Below, piece by piece: positions 44,109-56,475 of a stretch of DNA of 64,000 nucleotides. The stretch is from positions 977,504 to 1,041,503 of the forward strand of contig MEHQ01000128.1 in the NCBI GenBank assembly GCA_008828725.1, read 5' to 3'. Made by a program: the position numbers and the translations under genes. The notes under the pieces were generated by a model. The model ran no database searches. It was not told where the DNA came from and was given only the letters and a program-made list of their open reading frames with translations. This DNA is from Saccharina japonica (lineage: Eukaryota > Sar > Phaeophyceae > Laminariales > Laminariaceae). Within the stretch, counting starts at the first letter, position 1. Each line of letters starts with the position of its first letter.

Positions 44109-47100
44109 TAATATAGATTCGTCAGCGCAAGGAACCCGATGATTCAAAGCGCTACGCAACCACTTATGCACAGGCTACGTCGCGCATTTGCATACTATCT
44201 CAGTTGACTTGGCAGACAATATGAATGTTCAATCTTCGTTTTGCCTGATTTTCGCACGCCTTAGTAGATTTTGCCTTCGTTTATTGCGTCCACGAGTGTG
44301 TTTCAGTGGTTTGGCTGCTGTCTAATGTTATGCACTGCTGTGCAAAGTTTCGCGGGAACCCGTGGTATGTCGCGTGCGTTTGAGCGTCGTGTGGAGTTGG
44401 CGTATCGTGGCGAAAGGTAGGAGCTGTAACTCTCTGCACCCTCTTTGCGATTATCGCTTTTTCCCCTAAAAATGTCTCTGAGTTGCCAAATCCTTGTTTG
44501 TGCGCAACTGGCTACAATTTGGGTTCCCATAGAGCCGTGTTTATAGGCTACGGAGGTGTGCTGAGAACTTAACGTGTCATTGCCCGTGTCTGGTCAGTGC
44601 AGCCTCGTTCTGTGATTAGGGTCCTGTTTTGCCAATCGTGGAACCACGCCCCTCGATCAACACTGCACTTGAGGTTATCCGGTAACCCTGCGCCAACACC
44701 ACACTCACCTGCTTACCTGGCTAGTTCACACCACAAGGGGGGTCGGTCCAAGAAAAATGTATAGACAACACTTCGTTCCCGGTGTAAGGTCAAGCGTACT
44801 CCCTCCTCTCGTGAATGCGGCGTGTAATGGCGTCAGCGTCCTCCTAAATGGTAAGGACATCGCAATTGGCCCTCCTCAATTCTGACTTGGGAGTTCACCG
44901 GTATTTCAAAGGCCACGCATATGCGTGGCCTAGAGACGTTGGTTTGTACTTTGATTGTGGTTCGTACCTACTCGTCGTAGACTCAGCAACTCGTTCGAGA
45001 GATTTGCCCTCTCGGTCGTACAACCTACACGCGCAGCTGGCTGCCTTCTCGGTGACGGTCGGTTTAATCGGTCTGCGTCGACAAGGAGACTACGTGAGCT
45101 CATGGCTCTTATGGTATACTGTATTGCTGTAAAGGGGCGTTCCTTGTCCATCTCATTGGTTATGTTGTGATGATACAGTAGTTTATGCGTAAACGTCAAA
45201 GCCGGTATCAGAAGATGAAATGCAGCAATAGATAAAGCTTAGCTCGGTCGTAGCTACTCTACATATACTACGTATTCCTAGTTGTTGTAATACCACCCGA
45301 ATTTGCGTTGTGTGAGCGTGGTACATGTGTATGTACTCGCCGTAAATTCCGAATGCATTTAATTTGTCAGCTCAAACGTTGGAACCACGTCAACCGGAAG
45401 GTATTTATTTTCGCCGTAGTACTTGCACCTGATACGTTTATACGTACGGATAGGAACTACGTATTGCTTTGCTGCCGCACTGACCTTTCTGATAACACAA
45501 GGCTAGAGGGGTCGAATAAACATGAGCAGTGCAGTGAGCGCCATCGATCCCTTGGTTTGAGTACGAAATAGTGGCCGCTGTACGGAGAGTTTACGATCAG
45601 TGCTACCATTCGACTCCTCCGATCTAGCTCAAGTGAACAAGAACGGAAATAATGATCCGCAACTCACAGCTACTCGCGCCCCCCCCCTGCCCCCTCGAAA
45701 CGAAAAACGGGGGGTGGTGGGGCGACAGAAAATAAGGCACAAAATTTGGCTTGGCTGGCCAAACCAACGACTACCTCACGTCTGCTCGTGCTCGTCACAG
45801 GGCCTCGTGCTTGCACGTAACCCACGTGGGGATGCTGACCTGCACGCGATGCCTTTCTCCGAAAGACTGCGTGCGGGGCCCTTCATCCCTGCACCAAATT
45901 AGGTCTATCCCAGTTACAGGTACAGACATGCCTCATTCTCTCTACCAATAAACCCTGCTTTGTCCATTACTGCGTCTGCGGAGGCCGTTACTTCATCTAC
46001 GGACAAAACTACCCTTTATTGGATATCTTTCGAATTGCATTATCATTATTGCTTCCTGCGTCGTCGGAGAGCGAGGTTCCTCCCCTCGGCCAGATACCTG
46101 TATCGCGGCTTCCTGCAATACCCTGAGTATCTCGACCACCGTATTTTACTGTCTCTCTCCGTACTCTGATACCGGCCGGGTTCCTAACTAGTACGGCCTA
46201 CAGTCGTCTCGGATGAACAAGCCTCCGAATGGTACAGTAGTACCATTCGACTCCTCCAACACCGAGGTAATATGAGACTACTGTTCACCGCACTCTTAGT
46301 AATTCTCTATCCCAAACAGTTCCTTCCCCCGGCTGTCTCTCCTTTGCCACCTTCGCTTTTGCAAGCTTGCGTGACACTCTTGTGGATATTCTATGTTATC
46401 ATTCATGTACGCCTCGTGAGCGTCGGACTTCCACCTCCCCTCTCTTTCGATTACTCGTTCCGATATATCTCCCCCTCGTGCAAGCGTGGTCGCTCCTCAG
46501 AGAGGCAACAAGAGCAGAGCGAACTCATCGGGATTACGACCTGAATTCGCCACTCTCTTTTTGATTGCTCGAAGGGCTCGGTTATACCTAACCAATATTA
46601 CGCTAATACGGGGGTGCCACATCGATACGAGGAAAGGGGGGCATGGTCGGGAAAACCAGAAAAGCATGACATCAACTTCAACATAGGGGCAACGACACCG
46701 CCTTCTGCCCTAAAGGACGACCTCTGCCCACAAACCTCGCTCCGGGTCCGCACGCACACACTTCCAACCTGTTCCTCATCAACCTTATGCCCCTTACCCT
46801 TCAAGAACTGAAAAAGCTTAATCCACACTAATTCCAAGTAGTTTGCCCCCAAATACGTGGGACCAGTTTTTAATGGGTTACACCGTTCCTCAATATTGTC
46901 AGCCTATTGCCCTCGCGTGTTTCCCAACTATGTGCCACTGGCGGAGAACGCCACGTCACCTCTTGCCAGACAGTGGACGGCTACGTACATTCGATAGAAA
47001 TCCCTCGCTGTCGCCAATTTACTCGAAATCGTATTGGACGCGCAACATCACAGCCCGGTCAACAATGTGGCCTTGCAACTGTCCGAGTCACTCCACGCAA

Positions 47101-47879
47101 AAACAAGAACAAAACAAAAAACTCCTGACGAACCATCAATGTGCAAAACGTACTCCATAAAGGGCAGCTGGACGAGTACGTGCCCCTAGCGGAGCTCGCA
47201 AATAGATCACCGGCGCACTGGGGGTCACGATGTAGGTACATACACGACCCCCCCCCCACCCTTCCGGCGAGGCGCTGCTCCTGACATTGCCTCCGTCGCC
47301 GATCGACGGAGCACGCCCTCCCCATTCAAGCCAGCCCGGCGCGGCCGAAGAAACGTTAAGCGTCCCAACCGACAGCCGCGATGATCCATCCACGCGTAAC
47401 AGTCGCCAGTCATATTGTAGGACGCGTACACCCGCTGCCAATGACACCGGCGAAATCGTTCGGTAGGTGCAGGCGGCAGCGACAAGGGGGGGGGTGGGAG
47501 GGGGTCACCGACGTATTTCTAACGGTGTGAGGTGGCAGGAGTGAATCTTCAACCTCCGACCCCGTAGTGCTCTTGGCTTCGCCTAGTGTGCGTCTACAGT
47601 ACTGTATGTGATGCCACGATCCGATGTGTGTCTGTACAACGAAACAGTCTGTTATCGACCAAAACCAAATGCATATACATTTTGGAACATATCTCGATAT
47701 AAAAGTGTGCAACCCTACAAGGGTCGACACACTATGGTCACCACCATGACCCTCATCATAATTGCATTACACCGCAACACGAGTAATAATAGGATTGGCA
47801 GTAAGACGGCCATCTGGAAGTCACAGCACAAAGGGCTGTCGTAATACCACGGACAGTATTTGTGTTCATTCAACATTGA
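44109..47879. other. Intergenic, pyrimidine-rich in part
   Basis: 45.6-47.0 kb is C/T-rich on the plus strand and has a 20-base direct repeat (TACCATTCGACTCCTCC) at about 45603 and 46243. Frames such as 46598-46852 (-) and 46907-47128 (+) have plausible composition but no recognisable domain. Confidence 0.35.
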
Positions 47880-49240
47880 AAGGGTGATGTCTGTGCCAGA
47901 CCGCAGGACGCCTCAAATATACCGTGTTTCCCCCATATTTCGAGTTGGCAACGTGATCAGCCCTGTGGCATCAACGTTCACAGCACACATGTCTGTCGTC
48001 GGTGCCCAAACTACCTGTCAATGCTCTTCTCATGTTTTTTCACAATAAATCCATAAATAATGATAGACAAATAAATGCCAATAGGGTAAAACAATAAAGG
48101 TCTATATAACGCCTTGTCAGTTGCGGACCGTAAGAAGCCCGAACCCGCATGAGTTGTCCCACGTAGTCCTACGTAGGAGGTTGCCCATGTGAGCCGTACA
48201 ACGGCGACTGATCTTCGCAGGTCACGGGGCTGTTATGGGTGCCGGCACTACATAATCCACTCACCTCTAGTGTTTCCACAATATTCTCAAGGAGGGAACT
48301 ATAACAAAACCAGTCAATACAACAATCCGTACACGTATGGGCTCTTACCAGTTCTAGACTGTAGGATACTCGAATCAGATTTGTGTTGTTGCATGTAAGG
48401 GGGTTGGCAACATGGGCCGTACAACGGCCGCACAACTTCACAGCCCACGAGGCTGTCTTGTGCATCCCTTGTGTTTATGTCTGAGCCGCCCCCCCCCGGC
48501 CGCCCCATCAATAGTATACATGGGGTGCCTTGGTATCGCGAGCAATGTTTTATGCTCTCACCGTGATACTCTCCTGTCTATTTGAAGCCGTAGTCGGGGT
48601 CGAACTATACCGCATTGTACCCTGTAAGGGGGCCGACGACCTGAGTAGCGTAGCCGCAACCCCAATTCACAGCACACGAGGCGGTCCTCGATGCTGTAAC
48701 TGCCTGTCACTACTCTCCTCGTTTTCCTACCTTAAGTGACGAGGGGTAGACAAAACACATTACACCTAAGTACACATCTGGTACCGTGTAGACTCCTGGC
48801 GGTTTTAGACGTCTTGGGGCTCCCAGGTGTACTGCATTTCCCCCTTTACGGGGTCGGCAACATGCGCAGCGACGCGGCCACCGCACTCACAGAACACGGG
48901 GCTGTCGTTGCGGAGAGTGTATTCAGTAAGTGGCCAAACGAAATTTAGAAAAATATGAAAAAGGTAGGCCACCGCCACATATACCTGCGCGTTTCCCTAC
49001 ATGTGTCTGTCTCCGATGCCGGAAATGCGCATGCTGACTAGCCTCGTTTGTTTGTACCACTTATCGAAATGGCGAATATAAACGGAAAAATCGAATCGAT
49101 ACCTATTAGGTGCGGTATGGCCCCCCGACAGCTTCAGACCGCATGGAGCCCCAAGCACACACATATGGCATTGGCGACGTGAGCAGCAAAGAGAAGCGGC
49201 CACCGAAATATCCACAGCCCACAAGGCTGTCTCCAAGGTT
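47880..49240. repeat. Diverged tandem array, about 226-bp unit
   Basis: A core of the type GTTGGCAACRTGRGCAGC, followed about 25 bases later by CACAGCACACGAGGCTGTC, recurs at about 47947, 48180, 48405, 48632, 48858 and 49171. Spacing is 233, 225, 227, 226 and 313. A second conserved block (TTTCCCCCTTTACGGGG or similar) precedes each core. Units are clearly diverged. No long ORF spans the array. Confidence 0.6.
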
Positions 49241-51350
49241 GTGATTTTGGATGTTTATGTATTCTATAAAGTATATTTTTATTTAGTTTGTTTCACTATG
49301 TTTTGTTGTTATATGTATTTTTATTTCTCTCTCACCGGCAATGGGTGGCCGGGGTTAGTCTCCCCCGGCCGCCCCCCTGCCCCCCCCGACATGGATGGGT
49401 GCGCCCTCTACCGCGCCTCCATTCCGAGCGTACCGCGAAAACCTAGACGCAAAGGAACAACGAAATGTGTGAATATTGTTGAGAGCCGTGGCAGCGTTGT
49501 GCTCCCCCCTCCCATACTCGCGACCCCATATTTGAGATAGTCGCTTCTGCGCAGGCCGCCACCCTGTCTCAAAGGTGCTTATAAAACGGGGCGCCCAACC
49601 CCACCCTGATCTGCGTGGGTCGTGTGTCTCGTGGCGAGGGATAACCCCCCCCCCCCCCCGCCCAACACGAATTCGAGAAACAGGGGGCAGTCAATAGCAG
49701 CAGGGCGGATACCTCGCAAGACGTTGCGTATGAGTATGTCTTTCTCGGTCAGTGTCTATGTCATTCGCTCGGTTCTCCCCACTATAGGTGCTGTGTGGTT
49801 GTCAAAAATAAATAAACAACTAAATATGTTGGGGTTGGGGGTCCCCCCCCCCCAAACAGTCGTACTCGTACGAAGCTGATGTCGGAGCGGAGAGGACGTC
49901 GCGGCGCTGGAGTCGTAGCGAAGAGGGCGTCACCGGGCTGAGGTTCCCTTGTCGATCGTCTTGGGTCAGCGGACGCACGCTGAGCCTCTTCTTCCGTATA
50001 TATAGCAAGGAGATATGCTAAAGCTAGTTGTGCGCGTGGGCGTGAGCCCGCGCTTGGTGCGGCGGAATTGGACACCGTTTAGGCAAAAGGGCCCTGGGGA
50101 CGGGTGAACGCCGTCGATGACGGGTGACACCGCTCGTGGCCCAGGATCGTATATTGCGTGACCGGTGACGTGTCCTTTCGCGCATGCGTGTCTAGGATCT
50201 ACGATAGGTATCTACGATCTGTCTTCCACATCACCCCCCTCTCTATTCGCTGCAAGCCTATCTTAGCTAGGGATGGTATTGTAGCGGTCATCGGGAGGAT
50301 GACGAATTTAGGAAACAGGGTGTCGATTTATCGGATCGAAACACAGCAGCTGTTATTTGCGTGCATTCACTCCTTATAACTGACGTGTTGAGTAAACACG
50401 GTGTCTTTACAACTGACGTGTTGAGAAAACACGAACTTGGCGTTGGGGAAACTCGGGCCAGCGAAGATGTTTACATTTTCGAGCCTGCATGCTGACAGCG
50501 TATACAGGAGTTGTATGGGTTTTCCCCAAATATTATCTCAACGCACATTCCTTGTGCCCACACTTACTGGTGCGCCCCTCGTGGTTGCTGTTCTGGGAAC
50601 CACGGGCAGCGAAAATTGTTCGTGATATCTATTTTGAGCGGTGCCGCCTAGATTTTTTCACGCGAAGTCGATTCGGCAGATCTAGGTGTATCGACGTATG
50701 ACTTCGCTTTTGGCTGGGGTGGAGTCGCGTGGCTCTCATTCCCCGTGTGTGTTTAGGGTTCAAACAATTATGTGACAAGACGGTGGTGTTGCTGTTTTGT
50801 CCCGTTGCAACGGAGTGTGGGGCACGGGCATGAAGTGTCACGCTTCTTACAGCCCTTCACCGTTGGTTACAACAAGTTTATTAACGTCTCCTTGCCCCCA
50901 GCGTTTCCCACCGGAACGCTGGGTAGAGTGCCCATCAGATCATGGTAGACACGCGTGTGTACTGCCATGTCAGCTGGTGCTACCCTCATCACCGTTGTTG
51001 ACTCTGGTGCATACAGCTGAGTCAACTGTGTTTGCCAACTTGTTCGTTATGCGGTTACGCCGCGGAGCATCTGATAATCGTTTTTTTGCGCTGTCCCAAT
51101 TCGTGCTCGTTACCTCCAACTGTACGCTTCCGTTTCGCGAGAGAAGTGAGGGGGGGCGAAGCAGGTTGGGCTATCGCGAGTTGCAAACCCTTTTGGGCTC
51201 GGTATGCGGCGATCAATTCGTGACATTGGGGTATCTCGTCCGCGCGGTACTCGAGGTCGGACTCAGGGCCGTATCCTCGTAGTCTTAAGCGGTACTTGCA
51301 GTTGTGGGGGCTTGGTCTGCCAGGTCCACGTTTATGATCTACTACCCTGT
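49241..51350. other. Intergenic next to the gypsy remnant
   Basis: C runs at about 49646 and 49841. A tandem pair of TGACGTGTTGAG.AAACACG lies at about 50382-50430. Any 3' LTR of the gypsy element should lie in 50.4-51.35 kb, but no matching copy upstream was found. Confidence 0.4.
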
Positions 51351-51761
51351 CTACAAATAGGACTCAATTATAGGTTGAGCCTCGTCTGGATGGTCCAATT
51401 CGGGTAAGGGGATTGGTTTCCCTAAAAACGTTTCCGCAAGTTTCTCGAATTGAGGAGCGGGCGGTGTCTCCCGGTTGTGGTAGGGCTTTATGTAGGCGAG
51501 GTGGACAGACGCTTCTCTGGTGTCGTTCGTAGGTCGTACTCTATATACCACGGGTGATAGTTGTGAGCAAATGATGTATGGGCCTCGCCACGATAGTAGT
51601 AGTTTGAGGTTGGGACCATCCGCATCCTGGTATCGTCTGTACACGAGTACTTCTTGGCCAGGTTTGAACACGGGGTACGGTTTCGGTTTGCTGTTAGTTT
51701 CGGCTTGTTTGTCTGCGCGGTCAGTTAAGTTTCGGCGTGCTAGTTCAAACGCAAGTTGCAA
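51351..51761 (-). pseudogene. Integrase C-terminal domain fragment, shifted frame
   Basis: Reads LQLAFELARRNLTDRADKQA, YPVFKPGQEVLVYRRYQ and LLLSWRGPYIICSQLSPVVY, the GPY/F-type C-terminal integrase module of gypsy elements. It is in a different frame from the core, so an indel lies between about 51770 and 51850. Confidence 0.75.
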
Positions 51762-51846
51762 ATTGTCCCGCGTGTTTTGAGCGGATTCTTACGTGTTTGC
51801 TGTTCGTTCTTACGTGGGGGATACCGAGAATGATATCGACTGGGAG

Positions 51847-52540
51847 TCAGGGTTGTCTTCCGAACATTAAATAGAATGGCGTCTCATACATCGTTGCACT
51901 ATAACTAGTGTTGTGCGCTAGCTGTACAAACGGTAAGAGAGTGGCCCAGTTGCTTTGGTCGACTGCACTGTGCAATGTGGGCACGCTGTGCATCGTCGAG
52001 TGTACGCGCTCGGACACTGAGTTACCCTGCTGCCGGTACGGCGTTGTGCGAGTCTTTTTGTTTCCGAGTATTTGTTGCAACTGGTATATCACCTTATTTT
52101 CGAATTCGGGTCCTCAGTCGCTATGCAAGGTTTCTGGTGGGCCGAAGATGCTAATTATTCTCTCGATTATGGCATTGGCTACTGTGCCGGCCGCTTTATC
52201 ACGTACCGGTAACAACACCGCAAATCTCGTCAGGTGGACCATCATCGAGAGAACGTATTTGCATTCGATCCCTGCGGCTGAAGTTGATACCGATTTGCAC
52301 TCTACTAAGTCAACCGATATTCGTTGAATTGGCCGCTCGACAGGTAAATGGCCTGTCGGGAGTTTCTGTCTGTTGTGTGCTGTTTTTCGTCGTTGGCAAG
52401 CTTGGCCTTTTTCGCACCACTCTCGTACGTCGCGGCTGATGGTGGGCCACCAATATTTCTGGCGGATTTTGTCATAAGTCGGTCGAGATGCGAGGTGTCC
52501 TCCGGATAGAACGTGATCGTGGTAGGCGTGTAGAATTAAT
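51847..52540 (-). pseudogene. Integrase zinc region and catalytic core with in-frame stop
   Basis: The zinc region reads HDHVLSGGHLASRPTYDKIR and YWWPTISRDVREWC, then EKGQACQ, where the first Cys of the CxxC pair is Gly. The core has ISVDLVE (first Asp), LHSD (second Asp) followed at once by a TGA at 52114-52116, and SVSERVHST (Glu region). The frame ends at FYLMFGRQP. Confidence 0.75.
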
Positions 52541-52737
52541 CCAACAAGGGCCTCAGGTACTACGAGCTGATCGCGGAAGGTGCTTCGTTTTCGAAGGTGT
52601 CCGAGAATTTACGATTTATTTAACAGGCCGTCCTGTACTGAATAGTAAGACATGGTTGTTGTCGTTTCTTTCTCGTGTAACGGTGCTTGTGCGTGCCGTA
52701 TGTAATCGACGTATCGTCCGTACTCTACTGCTTGTGC

Positions 52738-53184
52738 TCAGCGGAGTGTCTCTTGATCGACGGACATGAAAACATTTGTCGCGCTCACGAATACTGATTT
52801 CACACTAAAGAGCTCTCTATGGCTGCGTACTGGTTCTAGGCTATCCAGTTTGTCGGCGGAGATCTGATATGGTCGGGGGGCACGGGCTGTTTGTAGCTTG
52901 GGGTCATCTGGTATATTGCGGCAAATGGGCGCGAGGGACGGCACCGCTACTTCCTGTTGGTGCTCGAACGCCAACATTCGTGAAAGCGTGTCCGGTACGA
53001 CGTGCAGTTTACCAGGTTTGTGTTGGACTGTGAAGTCGAAAGACTGTAATGCTATTGCCCAGCGTGTTAACATGTTCGATGTATCTTGCATTAAGTACAG
53101 GTATCGCAGGGCCGCGTGATCTGTCCCACACACAAAATGTCGTCCCCATAAGTATGGTCTCCAGTGCTGTATGGCCAAGATCAC
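52738..53184 (-). pseudogene. RNase H C-terminal fragment
   Basis: Contains TDHAALRYL, FDFTVQHKPGKLHVVPDTLS, the typical end of a gypsy RNase H domain before the linker to integrase. Confidence 0.8.
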
Positions 53185-53193
53185 AGCAAAACA

Positions 53194-53637
53194 TTATTTG
53201 AGCGTAGCAGAGCAATGGCGCTGGCTGTCGTCAAAGCGTTGACTAAAGTATGCGATTATTACGAGGTCATCGCCTTTCTGCTGGGCGAGGAATGCTCCTG
53301 CGCCTGCTTCCGAGGCGTCGACGTGTATCGCAAAGTCTTTAGAAAAGACGGGAAATTGAAGTACGGGCGCCTGAGTGAGCAATTGTTTCACTGTTGCGTA
53401 CGCCTGATCGTGTTCTGGTTTCCAACGTTTAGCGACTTCTTTGACGGCCTCGTGTTTCGTGAGGCCTACCAGGAGTGCTATGATGCCGGCTAAGTTAGAT
53501 ATAAACTTGCGTACAAAGTTAACCATTCCCAGTACTGAACGTAACTGTTTGATAGTTATCGGCGTCGGCAAGTCAACTATAGCTTTTATGCGATCCTCAC
53601 CGATCCGGATACCGTCGGCAGTTAGTATGTGTACCAA
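53194..53637 (-). pseudogene. RT thumb and RNase H N-terminal fragment
   Basis: It follows the RT in the same frame: LPTPITIKQLRSVLGMVNFV (connection), then FAIHVDASEAGAGAFLAQ, the start of gypsy-type RNase H with the first catalytic Asp. Confidence 0.8.
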
Positions 53638-53649
53638 GTATTTAACTTC

Positions 53650-54027
53650 TCAAGGTTCAAACTGTACTTTCGATGATTTCAGGGTGAGGCCGGCTGCTTG
53701 CAAGGCTTTGAACGTATTTTCTAGCAGTTGTAAGTGGCCTGTCCAGGTAGCTGAACAACATATACAGTCGTCCCTGAGAACCAGGAGCCCACTCTTTGGA
53801 CCAAAATGTGCAAAAGCTAGTGACATTATTCGCGAGAACAGGAACGGCGCGTTAGCTATACCGAAGGGTAGGCGTTTAAACACCCACTTCCCGTTCTGGG
53901 TGACAATAACAAATTTATCTTGTTTTCTCTCTGCTACTGGTAACTGGTGGTAAGCATTCGGTACGTCATACACAGTTATATGACGTGCTCCTCCGACCGT
54001 GTCCAGGTGGCTTTCTAAGTTAGGCAT
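53650..54027 (-). pseudogene. Reverse transcriptase core fragment
   Basis: The longest open piece of the RT: ITVYDVPNAYHQLPVAE, VFKRLPFGIANAPFLFSRIM, then a YxDD-box position reading VLRDDCICC, so the two Asp remain but the Tyr is lost. The N-terminal palm (GIIEQRPSPWGSAVTIVAKS and FCVDYR) lies upstream at about 54060-54160 behind a stop. Confidence 0.8.
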
Positions 54028-54462
54028 ACGCCAGGACTTTTTGATCAGATTTTTATATATGGTCGACCTGTAGTCTACGCAGAACCGAGGAATGCCGTCT
54101 GATTTTGCGACAATAGTTACTGCGGAACCCCAGGGACTAGGCCGCTGTTCAATGATTCCATCTTGTTACATCTGGTTCACGCACTTGTGTATAGTCTCCT
54201 GTACGCGTGGGTTTGCACGGTACGGGGTCCTATTGACAGGCCGTGTTCCTGGTTCAAGAGGAAACGTTGCTTCGGCTAGGGTACATCTACCTAGCTCTTG
54301 GGGTGACAAGGAAAAAACGCTGCGATATTTCGTGCATAGAGTCAGTACTTGTTCGCATTCTGCCGGTGTAAACGTGGTCTCATCAAATGCTCGAGTAAGT
54401 GCTGCGCGAAGTTCGTTGCGCGTCGATTCTGTAGTCTTGCTGTCTGTTTGAATTGCACTGGT

Positions 54463-55134
54463 CTATTTGTTCAGGGCTACTGATACGGGCGCAATGTGTC
54501 CTAGTAAGGTGTCCCGTTTCAAGTATACGTACTGGTAGGACGGGTTCGCGATCTGGACTACTGCTGTTTTATCAGCAGCAGACCAGTGGCACACTGTACG
54601 AGCCACTACCATATTTTGGAAGGCTTCAGGTGCGGCGGACGATTCGATGTCCTCAATTGTGACGATAAGTGGTTCAAGGAGTGCAGCAGTGGTTTCTGTA
54701 GGTGCTGCCTCTGACTCTACTAGTACTGCCATCTCACTCTGAGGGGGGATGCAGCATTTATGTCGCAACAAGACTGGTACTGATTTTATATCAGTATTAA
54801 CAGTGACCACGGAGCACTGATCTGTCGCAGTGTTCTCGGGGTGTGTTGTAAAATCTACTCTACGATGAGATGCTTTGATCGTCACTTGAGAGGTTTTGAA
54901 TGACAATTGCTCTGTACTCCAGTCGAGGACACCTCCGAAGGCGCCCATAATAGTGTTATCGAGTAGCATAATGTCTGGCCCTAAGGAGGGCAATACGAGC
55001 GCTTCGACTGGTAGGGCAATATCTCCTAGTGTGAGTTGAAAGCGGACGTATCCTAAAATTTTGAGGAGGCGACCCATCAGCACTGCTGAGGTTGATCGCT
55101 CCCGGGGGCACTGCAAACTTTCAGTGTCTTTCAT
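54463..55134 (-). pseudogene. Retropepsin-like and linker fragment of the gypsy element
   Basis: Includes LVLPSLGPDIMLLDNTIMGA and GGVLDW, matching the C-terminal half of retrotransposon aspartic proteases (LG.D.L...GA..DW). The active-site half lies just upstream in the same frame before the stop at 55156-55158. Confidence 0.6.
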
Positions 55135-55737
55135 TGTGGGATGTGTCTGACAAAGTTAACAGATATGCATGGTACAGTCGGTCGCGGTGTCAATGTGGCA
55201 TTGTGCGCCGGATAAGTTATTGACTCTGGCGTTTACTCGTACGCGACTTTGACGTCGAGTGAGAGCTGTGGGATATCTGGGATACCCACTCATGTCAGTA
55301 CGCGTGGAATCATCGAAGTCTTTTCCCGGTAGCGTTGCACGATAAAAAGCTCTTGATGTTGTAATTTTGCTTATTATTTGCGGGACGCAGTCAGACAAAC
55401 ATAGCAAAGCTTGTGGTACCATGGAAGGTGAACAACGTATCATTCTGACGCTGACTACTCTTCTCGACTCTGCTTGTGTTTTACGGTTGGTCCTAACTCC
55501 ACACGGTACTGCTAGAACACTCGGAACCTGCTGCTTATTTTCTAAGTCTGTTACGTATTCGACTGGTTGTCTGCATGTACTTGTTTCGCACGGGTACTCG
55601 CGCAGAGGGGTGGTGCTCTTGTTCGAGCTCACACTGTATCCCTCCTCTTACTACTAGGTCTACCGACCTTGCCACGGCTACGCTAGCTGATCGCGCTATC
55701 GTTTCTACCACGGGTTTTGGTGATCCTAGTCCTGCTT

Positions 55738-55741
55738 AATA

Positions 55742-55781
<40 letters not shown>

Positions 55782-55799
55782 TAATAAATAATAATAATA

Positions 55800-55870
<71 letters not shown>
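55738..55870. repeat. (AAT)n microsatellite
   Basis: About 130 bases of ATA/AAT repeats with a few phase breaks, lying where the gag end of the gypsy element would be expected. Confidence 0.95.
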
Positions 55871-56309
55871 GAAAACCAAAGCAAGTAAATGCATAAACGA
55901 CGGTAAATACAGCACGGCCATCGCAGCCAACGTGCCTCGGGTTCCGACCAAACTATTGCTGCTACTGCTTACTGATGCTGATGCTGATGATGTGCTCGTA
56001 CTCGTACATATAGTGCGGTAAGTTCGCCTGTTGTGCTCGCCCGCTTCTTTTTCTTTATCGGAATCATTTAATTGCCGAAAGGTCCCCACGCTCTTACTTT
56101 CTTTTTGTTGTTGTTGCTGAAACCAGGTACGTACGTAATATATACGTACGTACGCAATACGCCGACAAACTTTACTCGTGTAAGAGCTGAGGTCTGGTCG
56201 TTTGAATCTTGGATCTGTCCGCAATGGCGGTTTCATCGCCAGTTCCAAGTATAATACATGCCATACATGTGGGACCTCGGCAGCTCGGTACGTGTTATGA
56301 ACAAATAAC

Positions 56310-56475
56310 TGGCTCGCAGGTCGCAGGGCTCGCAGGGCTATATGGGGTATGACCCTCATATCCCATAGTCGCAGGGCTCGTAGGGCTGGCAGGGCTGGCA
56401 GGGCTGGCAGGGCTGGCAGGGCTGGCAGGGCTCGCAGGGCTCGTAGGGCTCGCAGGGCTCGCAGGGCTCGCAGGG
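56310..56475. repeat. GCAGGGCTSG decamer minisatellite, left part
   Basis: More than a dozen units of GCAGGGCTCG or GCAGGGCTGG, interrupted once by TATATGGGGTATGACCCTCA. It continues at 57091-57128 on the other side of the hAT-like element. Confidence 0.9.

Larger units (their letters stand above)
51351..55632 (-). mobile_element. Degenerate Ty3/gypsy-type retrotransposon pol region
   Basis: Read on the minus strand, one frame covers protease-like sequence (from about 55200, with a D-T-A-T active-site variant), reverse transcriptase (about 54250-53650), RNase H (about 53640-52740, with HVDASEAGAGAFLAQ and TDHAALRYL), the integrase zinc region (about 52520-52390), and the integrase core (about 52340-51850). 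The integrase C-terminal part follows in another frame (51761-51351). The order PR-RT-RH-IN is that of Ty3/gypsy elements. Stops interrupt it at 55156-55158, before the RT, and in the integrase core. The tyrosine of the YxDD box and one zinc-ligand Cys are replaced. No gag, long terminal repeats or target duplication were identified. It is a dead remnant. Confidence 0.85.

Noticed and set aside
55736..56359. 207-codon minus-strand frame ending in poly-Tyr and poly-Ile
   Set aside because: The tail is the AAT microsatellite. The front part has low-complexity Gln and Ser runs and no family features.
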